This document shows, piece by piece, positions 1-4,708 of a stretch of 7,587 bases of DNA; within the stretch, counting starts at the first letter, position 1, and each line of letters begins with the position of its first letter. The notes beneath the pieces were generated by a model that was given only the letters and a program-made list of their open reading frames with translations, searched no databases and was not told the origin of the DNA. Made by a program: the position numbers and the translations under genes. The DNA is from Candidatus Uhrbacteria bacterium (GTDB lineage Bacteria; Patescibacteriota; Patescibacteriia; UBA9934; GWF2-40-263), in NCBI GenBank assembly GCA_903831335.1, contig CAIKXH010000096.1, positions 1 to 7,587 on the forward strand, written 5' to 3'.

Positions 1-528
1 GTACAAGAAACTCCAGACCTTACTTTTACCCTTACAACGATTTCAAGCGATGAATTTGTAAACGTTGCAAATGAAATTAAAGAAGAACTGGGTCTCCTTG
101 GAATTGGTATTACCATAAAAACAGTAGAAGCAGACCGTTTCATGAGCGATGTCATTACTACACAAGACTTCGAGCTTCTTCTTGCGGCAAATTATGGCGC
201 CACAGACCCAGACCCCTACTTTTTCTGGCATTCATCACAAACAGGTAAAGGAGGGTTCAATATCACCAATTATCAAAATACAGAGGTAGATAAACTCCTT
301 GAAAAAGCTCGAATTGCAAAAACAGACGCAAATCGCACAGAGGCCTATCGACAATTCCAGTCAATTCTGGTAAAAGACGTTCCAGCTGTTTTCCTCTACC
401 AATCCATGTATACGTTTGTGGAACCAAAAAAGATCCACATGAATCCCCCATCACAACTCAGAATTCCATCCGATCGATTCGCAAATGTCACAGATTGGTA
501 TATTAAGACAAAACAAACATTAAAATAG
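1..528 (+). CDS. ABC transporter substrate-binding protein, oligopeptide (SBP_bac_5) type, 3' part only
   Basis: The reading frame is open from the first base to a TAG stop at 526-528, giving the last 175 residues; the start lies outside the window. The block ATDPDPYFFWHSSQ (residues about 67-80), followed by a YQNTEVDKLLEKAR-like segment and a conserved tail with VPAVFLYQS, is characteristic of the C-terminal lobe of family 5 substrate-binding proteins (DppA/OppA/NikA type). Such proteins are lipoproteins or membrane-anchored proteins that capture peptides or other small solutes outside the cell and pass them to an ABC permease. The signal peptide and N-terminal lobe are not visible, and the permease and ATPase genes are not in the window, so the substrate cannot be named. 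No terminator hairpin with a U-tract follows; an inverted-repeat element begins 7 nt after the stop. Family assignment is firm, ligand specificity unknown. Confidence 0.9.
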   Translation, partial: VQETPDLTFTLTTISSDEFVNVANEIKEELGLLGIGITIKTVEADRFMSDVITTQDFELLLAANYGATDPDPYFFWHSSQTGKGGFNITNYQNTEVDKLLEKARIAKTDANRTEAYRQFQSILVKDVPAVFLYQSMYTFVEPKKIHMNPPSQLRIPSDRFANVTDWYIKTKQTLK

Positions 529-534
529 GATCGG

Positions 535-631
535 GAGTCAAAGAGTCGTAAAGTCAAAAAGTGAATGAAGAAAATTATTTGATACAATAATATAACTCCA
601 ACACTTTTTCACTCTTTCACTTTTTGACTTT
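535..631. repeat. Inverted-repeat element B1 (8-nt tandem units)
   Basis: The left arm (535-570) is a run of 8-nt units, for example GAGTCAAA at 535, GAGTCGTA at 543, AAGTCAAA at 551 and AAGTGAAT at 559. The right arm (598-631) is CC plus four units of the same type on the other strand. The inner 16 bases 550-565 pair perfectly with 616-631. The spacer carries an extended -10 sequence. The right arm ends 6 nt before the tRNA. Left-arm bases 536-565 are identical to the reverse complement of 7400-7429 in element B4. Confidence 0.85.
580..588 (+). promoter_or_regulatory. Extended -10 promoter element, probably for tRNA-Leu
   Basis: TGATACAAT matches an extended -10 (TGN then TACAAT at 583-588). 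No convincing -35 is seen 16-18 nt upstream, which is tolerable for extended -10 promoters. It lies in the spacer of B1, so a transcript starting near 595 would contain only the right arm before the tRNA and could not form the B1 hairpin. Confidence 0.5.
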
Positions 632-637
632 CCTTAT

Positions 638-723
638 GCGGATGTGGCGGAATGGTATACGCGCAGGTCTCAGAAGCCTGTGGGCGCAAGCCCTTGGAGG
701 TTCAAGTCCTCTCATCCGCACCA
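638..723 (+). tRNA. tRNA-Leu (anticodon CAG), 3' CCA encoded
   Basis: The acceptor stem pairs GCGGATG (638-644) with CATCCGC (713-719), followed by discriminator A720 and an encoded CCA at 721-723. The anticodon stem CAGGT/GCCTG (664-668, 676-680) closes the loop CTCAGAA, giving anticodon CAG at 671-673, which reads CUG leucine codons. The long variable arm with GGGC-GCAA-GCCC marks a class II tRNA, and the T arm has a TTCAAGT loop. The total of 86 nt is normal for tRNA-Leu. It would be matured at its 5' end by the RNase P whose RNA is encoded at about 4047-4537. No intrinsic terminator with a U-run follows it directly. Confidence 0.97.
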
Positions 724-739
724 TCCTTCGCTGGATGAC
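722..739. repeat. Shortened copy of the ATCCTTCG...GGATGAC palindrome
   Basis: Bases 723-739 read ATCCTTCGCTGGATGAC: the same outer ends as the longer element at 6218-6251 but without its GC-rich centre. CATCC (722-726) pairs with GGATG (733-737) around a 6-nt loop. It begins on the CCA end of the tRNA and has no U-tract, so it is not a normal intrinsic terminator. Confidence 0.5.
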
Positions 740-754
740 GGCTGTTAAACACGT

Positions 755-760
755 TACAAT
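755..760 (+). promoter_or_regulatory. Possible -10 hexamer (TACAAT)
   Basis: TACAAT preceded by T and CG is one base short of the extended -10 form seen elsewhere in this window. The -35 region 17 nt upstream (TGGATG) is weak. If active it would start a transcript near 767, about 35 nt before the short ORF at 802. Its target is uncertain. Confidence 0.3.
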
Positions 761-801
761 AGACTCATCAACAACACGTGGCATTTTCCGGATGTTCTCT
801 T

Positions 802-888
802 ATGGAGACCATCTCAAAAAGTTCGCGTGTTCGTCGTGATTCTATAAGGAGAGAGATTGTCCTTTTACAATTGAAAATGAGTAGTTAG
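802..888 (+). CDS. Possible 28-residue basic small protein (uncertain)
   Basis: ATG at 802 opens a 28-codon frame, beginning METISKSSRVRRDSI, that ends at TAG 886-888. The predicted peptide is rich in Arg and Lys in the middle and ends in a hydrophobic stretch IVLLQLK. Two things favour it: a -10-like TACAAT about 42 nt upstream, and the context TCTCTTATG, identical to that of the glycosyltransferase start at 7439. Against it are the short length, the lack of a ribosome binding site, the absence of a recognisable family, and the fact that its last codons and stop lie in the left arm of repeat A1. No function can be assigned; it may be chance. Confidence 0.22.
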   Translation: METISKSSRVRRDSIRREIVLLQLKMSS

Positions 889-1047
889 TAGTTTGTAGTT
901 AGTAGTTAGGGGAAAAATTTTACCCAAATCTCAAACCACATTCGAAAAACTACTTTATGATACAAGGGATTATCTGAAAATAGGAATGTTTTTTGTTTTT
1001 AATTTTCTCTTACTTCCCTAACTCCTAACTACAAACTACTAACTACT
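880..1047. repeat. Inverted-repeat element A1 (7-nt tandem units)
   Basis: The left arm (880-912) is four heptamers (AGTAGTT at 880, 887 and 901; TGTAGTT at 894) ending in AGGGG. The right arm (1016-1047) is its reverse complement, matching 31 of 32 positions against 880-911, including the variant third unit. The spacer is 104 nt, AT-rich, and carries an extended -10. The right arm ends 5 nt before the RNase J start codon. A second copy of this family lies inside rnpB. Confidence 0.9.
958..966 (+). promoter_or_regulatory. Extended -10 promoter element, probably for RNase J
   Basis: TGATACAAG matches the TGN-TACAAT pattern except at the last base. No -35 hexamer is evident at the correct distance. 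It lies in the A1 spacer, so an RNA starting near 973 would have a leader of about 80 nt containing only the right arm. Confidence 0.4.
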
Positions 1048-1052
1048 GATTT

Positions 1053-2852
1053 ATGGTACAACCAACAAAACCCCCAGCACCAAAACCTGGAGGAAGCAAC
1101 AAATTCAAAGGCCGCGTTTTTCGCGCGCAACCAAGACGCTTCGTAGAAGCACCAACAACCGTCTCTTCTGTTAAAACCTATTCCACTTCAAGTGGTGACA
1201 AGCTCCGCATTATGGTGCTTGGTGGATGTGAAGAAGTCGGTCGTAACTGTACACTCCTTGAGTATAAGGATGACATCGTCATTATTGACATGGGACTTCA
1301 ATTCCCAGAGGAAGACATGCCAGGAGTTGATTACATCATTCCGAACATGACGTACTTGAAAGGCAAGGAAAAAAATATTCGTGGTGTAATCATCACCCAC
1401 GGTCACTATGACCACATTGGTGCGATTCCTCATACCGTTCCAAATATCGGAAACCCTACCATTTACGCGCTTCCAATGTCCGCTGGAATCATCAAGCGCA
1501 GACAGGAAGATTTCCATACACGCCCACTTAACCTGAAAGTTACAAAGAATACAGACATTCTCAAGCTGGGTGCCTTCACTGTTTCCTTCTTCCACATCAA
1601 CCACAATATTCCTGACTCTGTCGGAATTGTTGTTGAAACACCTGTCGGAACTGTTTGTCACACAGGAGACTGGAAATTCGATTTCCATCCAGCCGGAACA
1701 GAACATGCAGACTTTCAAACAATTGCAGCGATTGGAAAGAAGGGTGTTTTGGTTCTTATGGGAGACTCAACGAATGCAAACGTTCCAGGTCATCAAATTT
1801 CTGAAAAAGTCATTGAAGATGAATTACGCGCTGTCATTGAAAAAGCTCCGGGAAGAATTATCATCGGAACATTCGCTTCCCTTCTTGCTCGCGTGAAACA
1901 GATTATTGAAATCTCAGAATCTCTTGGAAAAAAAGTAGCGATCGATGGCTACTCCATGAAAACAAACATTGAAATTGCAAAGGAACTTGGTTTTATCAAA
2001 TGCCAAGCTTCAACACTCATCAAACCAGAACAAATGGATGGCTATGCAGAAAATAAAATCGTCATGATTTGTACAGGTGCCCAGGGTGAAAAGAAAGCAG
2101 CTCTTAGTCGTATTGCGGGAAATGAACACCGAGTAGTCAAAATCCGCAAATCAGACACGGTTATTTTCTCAAGCTCCGTGATTCCGGGAAACGAAGGTTC
2201 TGTTCAGCGCCTCATGGATACGCTTTACCGCAAAGGATGCCGCGTCATCAACTACAAAATGATGGACGTCCATGCCGGAGGACACGCCAAAAAAGAAGAC
2301 ATCAAACTCATGCTTGCCCTTTTCAAACCAAAATATTATGTGCCTATTGAAGGAAACCACTTCCTTCTTCGTGAGAACGGAATGGTCGCACAAAGTATGG
2401 GATGGAAAGAAGAAAATATTTTCATCGTAGACAACGGACAAATCATGGAATTTTCAAAAGACCATGGTCGTCTCACCAATGAAAAAGTTCCAACAGACTA
2501 TGTGTTTGTGGATGGTCTTGGTGTAGGAGATGTCTCTCAGGTTGTTTTGCGTGATCGTAAGGTTCTTGCAGAAGATGGAATGGTCGTTGTGATCGTACAG
2601 GTTGAAAAACGCTCAGGAAAACTTGTGGGCAGCCCAGACATTGTCTCACGTGGATTTATCTTCATGAAAGATCACACAGAGTTGATCGAAGGAACACGCA
2701 AGGAGGTCAAGAAACTGATTATCGATAAAGATCCAAAATCAGAAGCGGATCCAAAATATCTCAGAGATCAGATTCGTGATGAAGTGGGAAAGTTCTTGTT
2801 CAAAAAAACAGAACGCCGCCCAATGATCTTGCCAGTGATTATCGAGGTGTAA
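1053..2852 (+). CDS. rnj: Ribonuclease J (MBL/beta-CASP ribonuclease)
   Basis: This 599-residue protein is a member of the RNase J family, zinc-dependent enzymes with 5'-to-3' exo- and endonuclease activity in mRNA decay and rRNA maturation, in the cytoplasm. Residues 1-48 are a Pro/Lys/Arg-rich extension of low complexity, possibly for RNA binding. The metallo-beta-lactamase motif THGHYDH is at 115-121, HINHNIPDS at 181-189 and HTGDWKFD at 203-210. The beta-CASP region has GTFASLLARVKQ (272-283), CTGAQGE (340-346), SSSVIPGNE (373-381) and DVHAGGHA (405-412). The C-terminal domain has DGLGVGDVSQVVLRDR and the family end motif RRPMILPVIIEV. Oddity: where Bacillus-type enzymes have PIHGE this one has PIEGNH (431-436), so the usual metal-ligand His is Glu433. 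ATG 1053 is the only start that keeps the extension; it has no Shine-Dalgarno sequence and sits 5 nt after repeat A1. A terminator follows the stop. Confidence 0.96.
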   Translation: MVQPTKPPAPKPGGSNKFKGRVFRAQPRRFVEAPTTVSSVKTYSTSSGDKLRIMVLGGCEEVGRNCTLLEYKDDIVIIDMGLQFPEEDMPGVDYIIPNMTYLKGKEKNIRGVIITHGHYDHIGAIPHTVPNIGNPTIYALPMSAGIIKRRQEDFHTRPLNLKVTKNTDILKLGAFTVSFFHINHNIPDSVGIVVETPVGTVCHTGDWKFDFHPAGTEHADFQTIAAIGKKGVLVLMGDSTNANVPGHQISEKVIEDELRAVIEKAPGRIIIGTFASLLARVKQIIEISESLGKKVAIDGYSMKTNIEIAKELGFIKCQASTLIKPEQMDGYAENKIVMICTGAQGEKKAALSRIAGNEHRVVKIRKSDTVIFSSSVIPGNEGSVQRLMDTLYRKGCRVINYKMMDVHAGGHAKKEDIKLMLALFKPKYYVPIEGNHFLLRENGMVAQSMGWKEENIFIVDNGQIMEFSKDHGRLTNEKVPTDYVFVDGLGVGDVSQVVLRDRKVLAEDGMVVVIVQVEKRSGKLVGSPDIVSRGFIFMKDHTELIEGTRKEVKKLIIDKDPKSEADPKYLRDQIRDEVGKFLFKKTERRPMILPVIIEV

Positions 2853-2857
2853 AAAAA

Positions 2858-2885
2858 GCGACAGAAGCGACAAAGGCGACAGAGG
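2858..2885. repeat. Single-arm tract C (9-nt tandem units)
   Basis: Three imperfect nonamers in a row (AGCGACAGA, AGCGACAAA, GGCGACAGA, from about 2857 to 2883) end in GG. The tract resembles one arm of the A and B elements but has a 9-nt period and no inverted partner nearby. Its final GGCGACAGAG (2875-2884) recurs on the opposite strand at 4691-4700, at the outer edge of B3. Confidence 0.6.
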
Positions 2886-2889
2886 TTTT

Positions 2890-2923
2890 GAAGACTCGCT
2901 CGAAAGGGCGAGTTTTCTTTTTT
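2890..2923 (+). terminator. Intrinsic terminator after RNase J
   Basis: Stem 2890-2901 pairs with 2906-2917 (12 bp including two G-U pairs) around the tetraloop GAAA, followed by a T-rich tract to 2923. It begins about 38 nt after the RNase J stop and separates it from trpS. Confidence 0.85.
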
Positions 2924-2947
2924 ACCCTTTCCGCCCTCCCCCTCCCC

Positions 2948-2956
2948 TGTTACAAT
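2948..2956 (+). promoter_or_regulatory. Extended -10 promoter for trpS
   Basis: TGTTACAAT is a TGN-TACAAT extended -10; no good -35 is present in the pyrimidine-rich stretch upstream. The predicted start near 2963 gives a leader of about 47 nt. In that leader AGGCA (2975-2979) and TGCCT (2987-2991) can form a small hairpin with a 7-nt loop; no T-box or tryptophan-rich leader peptide is visible. Confidence 0.55.
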
Positions 2957-3009
2957 ACAAATATCGTTAAAAGCAGGCATAAGACTTGCCTCTACAACCA
3001 CTTTCTCCT

Positions 3010-3993
3010 ATGTCACGTGTCCTCACCGCCCTCAAACCAACAAACATTTTACACATCGGAAACTATTTCGGTGCGATAGAACCGTTTTTACAACAGCAAA
3101 AAACAGGAGATACCAACTTTCTGTTTATTGCGGATTATCACTCCATCACCATCCCACAAGATCCAGATGAACTCCGGAAGAATATTTTTTTTGCTACAGC
3201 AGCTTATTTGGCTGCGGGTGTGAATCCAGAAAAAACAACTCTCTTTCAACAATCACATATTTCAGAACACACAGAACTCGCATGGATTTTGAACTGTGTT
3301 GCATCGATGGGTGAAGTTGAACGCATGACACAATATAAAGACAAAGCCCGCAACAAAGGCGAATCTGTTTCTGTTGGACTCTTTGACTACCCCGTTCTCA
3401 TGGCTGCCGATATTTTATTGTATGACACGGAAATTGTTCCGGTTGGCGAAGATCAAAAACAACATGTGGAGCTTGCTCGCGATCTTGCAGAAAGATTCAA
3501 CAATAGATTCGGACAAACATTCGTTATTCCAAAACCTGTGATCAGAGAATCCGGCGCGCGCATTATGGGACTTGATGACCCAGAAAAGAAAATGTCAAAA
3601 TCGGCTCCAACCGATAAGAATTACATTTCTCTCATGGATGATGAGGCAACCGTTCTTAAAAAAATAAAAAGTGCGATCACAGATTCAGAAGGAACAATCG
3701 TCTATCGTGAGCACAGAAAAGGAATCGCTAACATGATGACCATCTATTCCCTTCTCACGGGTGAGTCCATGATCGAAATAGAAAAAACATTTGAAGGAAA
3801 AGGATACGGCGATTTCAAAATCGCGCTTGCGGCAAAGGTCTCAGAATTTCTCACACCTCTGCAAGAAAAAATCCAAACATTGCTACAAGATGAAAATCAC
3901 TTGCATCGCACGCTCGAAATCGGGGCGCAGAAAGCGAGAGCGATTGCAGCAAAGAAAATGATTGAGGTAAGAAAAAAAATCGGAATCGCATAA
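3010..3993 (+). CDS. trpS: Tryptophanyl-tRNA synthetase
   Basis: This 327-residue class I aminoacyl-tRNA synthetase charges tRNA-Trp with tryptophan using ATP, in the cytoplasm. The length is normal for the bacterial enzyme. The first signature is HIGN (15-18), standing for HIGH. YPVLMAADILLYD (127-139) contains the conserved Asp that reads the indole nitrogen. GEDQKQHVELARD follows, and KMSKS is at 194-198. The N-terminal segment is unusual: LTALKPTN where the family normally has a SGIQPTG-like sequence, so a Gly and a Gln near the tryptophan site are Ala7 and Lys9. The start is set at ATG 3010 because the family begins just before this segment; an in-frame TTG at 2986 would add eight residues with no family support. 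There is no Shine-Dalgarno sequence. It appears monocistronic, with its own promoter and a terminator 5 nt after the stop. Confidence 0.96.
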   Translation: MSRVLTALKPTNILHIGNYFGAIEPFLQQQKTGDTNFLFIADYHSITIPQDPDELRKNIFFATAAYLAAGVNPEKTTLFQQSHISEHTELAWILNCVASMGEVERMTQYKDKARNKGESVSVGLFDYPVLMAADILLYDTEIVPVGEDQKQHVELARDLAERFNNRFGQTFVIPKPVIRESGARIMGLDDPEKKMSKSAPTDKNYISLMDDEATVLKKIKSAITDSEGTIVYREHRKGIANMMTIYSLLTGESMIEIEKTFEGKGYGDFKIALAAKVSEFLTPLQEKIQTLLQDENHLHRTLEIGAQKARAIAAKKMIEVRKKIGIA

Positions 3994-3997
3994 AGAC

Positions 3998-4027
3998 AAA
4001 ACAGGGTTGACAATCAGCCCTGTTTTT
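3998..4027 (+). terminator. Intrinsic terminator of trpS, overlapping the rnpB promoter
   Basis: A 13-bp stem (3998-4010 with 4014-4026, including one G-U pair at 4007/4017) closes a 3-nt loop CAA and ends in a run of five T (4023-4027). It starts 5 nt after the trpS stop codon. Its apex contains the -35 hexamer of the next promoter. Confidence 0.85.
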
Positions 4028-4035
4028 GTTATGAT
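4007..4035 (+). promoter_or_regulatory. Strong sigma70-type promoter for rnpB
   Basis: A perfect -35 TTGACA (4007-4012), a 17-nt spacer and -10 TATGAT (4030-4035), with TG at 4027-4028 giving an extended -10. This is the best promoter in the window, as expected for a stable RNA. The start site should be near 4042, just before the P1 helix. Confidence 0.88.
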
Positions 4036-4046
4036 TCCCTACGTTC

Positions 4047-4537
4047 TCAAGGATGATCGGGTGATCGCCTAGGCAAACGTCTGGGAGGAAAGTCCGAACA
4101 CCTGGTGTATAGCAATATGCATCAACAAGAAAAGTTGTTAACGACAACCAAGGATACGCATTCGAGCGCGAGGCGTTGGAGCAATTCACGCTTTGATCCC
4201 GAATACAAACCTTAGGGAAAGTACCACAGAGACAATACTAGGGAGAGTAGCTAGTAGTTAGTAGTTGGTAGTTAGGGCGGAAAGAAGAATTTTCCGAAAA
4301 AACCTAACTTCGAACTACTAACTACAAACTACTTCCCCGAAAGGTGAAAAGTGATGTGATGTCGCAAGACTACGCATCTCGCTGCATGGTGACATGCATG
4401 TGTGGCAAACCCTTTTCGGTGAAAGAGCAAATTTGGTAGCTCGCACGATCTCATTGGCAACAATGAGACAAGATAGATGATCGCCTCACCGGTTTCGATC
4501 GGTTAGACAAAATTCGGCTTACAGATCACTCCTTTGG
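4047..4537 (+). ncRNA. rnpB: RNase P RNA (catalytic subunit), with enlarged P12
   Basis: This is the ribozyme that removes 5' leaders from pre-tRNAs. P1 pairs 4049-4058 with 4524-4534 (one bulge). CR-I is GGGAGGAAAGTCC (4083-4095), CR-II/III AGGGAAAGTACCACAGAGA (4214-4232), CR-IV GGCAAACCC near 4404-4412, and CR-V AGACAAAATTCGGCTTACAG (4505-4524). P13 and P14 appear as hairpins with GCAA and GTGA tetraloops. P15 is GAGC/GCTC (4425-4428, 4439-4442) with GGT at 4435-4437, the site that pairs with the tRNA CCA end. P18 is an 8-bp stem with a GCAA loop (4449-4468). P15 closes as a simple hairpin, so P16-P17 seem absent. At about 490 nt it is longer than usual (E. coli 377 nt), because a family A inverted repeat occupies the P12 position. 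Exact ends are estimates. Confidence 0.95.
4241..4338. repeat. Inverted-repeat element A2, inside rnpB P12
   Basis: The left arm 4241-4276 pairs with 4303-4338; 30 of 36 positions are Watson-Crick. Each arm carries four heptamers of the A1 type (AGTAGTT at 4253 and 4260; variants AGTAGCT at 4246 and GGTAGTT at 4267), ending in AGGG on the left. The 26-nt tip has a nested hairpin, CGGAAA (4278-4283) with TTTCCG (4291-4296). The core is about 88 nt (4246-4333); outer GGGA/TCCC bases may be the native base of P12. Confidence 0.9.
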
Positions 4538-4542
4538 AACTC

Positions 4543-4571
4543 AAAGAATCTCGCCTCGCGCGAGATTTTTT
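4543..4571 (+). terminator. Intrinsic terminator of rnpB
   Basis: AATCTCGC (4547-4554) pairs perfectly with GCGAGATT (4560-4567) around a 5-nt loop and runs into T6 (4566-4571). Flanking A bases extend the stem downwards against the T-run. It starts a few bases after the mature RNA 3' end. Confidence 0.9.
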
Positions 4572-4579
4572 GATACGAT
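4571..4579 (+). promoter_or_regulatory. Extended -10 promoter for the sugar transferase
   Basis: TGATACGAT fits the TGN-TACAAT pattern of this window and begins on the last T of the rnpB terminator. The would-be -35 region falls in the terminator stem and has no good match. A start near 4586 would place both arms of B3 in the leader, so the hairpin would form in the mRNA about 15 nt before the start codon. Confidence 0.45.
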
Positions 4580-4588
4580 AAAGATCGT

Positions 4589-4694
4589 AAAGTGAAAAAG
4601 TGGTAAAGTGAAAGAGTGAAGGTGTTTCTTTTTTGTTTTTCCATCAAACAACTTTCTATTCCATCACTCTTACACTCATACACTTTTTCACTCT
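4589..4694. repeat. Inverted-repeat element B3 (8-nt tandem units)
   Basis: The left arm (4589-4622) is four octamers (AAAGTGAA at 4589 and 4605, AAAGTGGT at 4597, AGAGTGAA at 4613) plus GG. The right arm (4661-4694) matches it in reverse complement at 27 of 34 positions. The spacer is 38 nt and T-rich. The right arm ends 14 nt before the start codon at 4709. Confidence 0.82.
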
Positions 4695-4708
4695 GTCGCC
4701 CTTCCCTT

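Larger units (their letters stand above)
724..1052. other. 329-nt intergenic region, tRNA-Leu to RNase J
   Basis: No well-supported protein gene lies here. It holds the short palindrome next to the tRNA, a TACAAT-type -10 at 755-760, a 28-codon ORF of uncertain reality at 802-888, and element A1 with an extended -10 in its spacer. The interval of roughly 761-879 is otherwise unexplained and could belong to a small RNA or a short leader; nothing in it is diagnostic. Confidence 0.7.

Noticed and set aside
535..631. Insertion sequence or MITE with target site duplication
   Set aside because: No direct duplication flanks B1, B3 or B4, and no transposase is present in the window.
624..839. 71-codon + strand ORF across the tRNA
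   Set aside because: It reads through the whole tRNA-Leu gene, whose fold and CCA are unambiguous; the peptide has no family character.
880..1047. CRISPR array
   Set aside because: Units are only 7 nt, contiguous and without spacers, and the two tracts are inverted; no cas genes.
1188..1718. 176-codon minus-strand ORF
   Set aside because: It lies antisense within ribonuclease J, whose motifs are complete; Cys/Asn/Val-rich composition is typical of a shadow frame.
2963..3009. T-box or attenuator in the trpS leader
   Set aside because: The leader is about 47 nt with one 5-bp hairpin; too short for a T-box and without a tryptophan-codon leader peptide or T-box sequence.
3851..4189. 112-codon minus-strand ORF over the trpS end and rnpB start
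   Set aside because: It overlaps a terminator, a strong promoter and the conserved CR-I of RNase P RNA; no protein features.
4616..4708. Upstream ATG start for the sugar transferase
   Set aside because: The added 31 residues are encoded by repeat B3 and its spacer; homology begins at the ATG at 4709.
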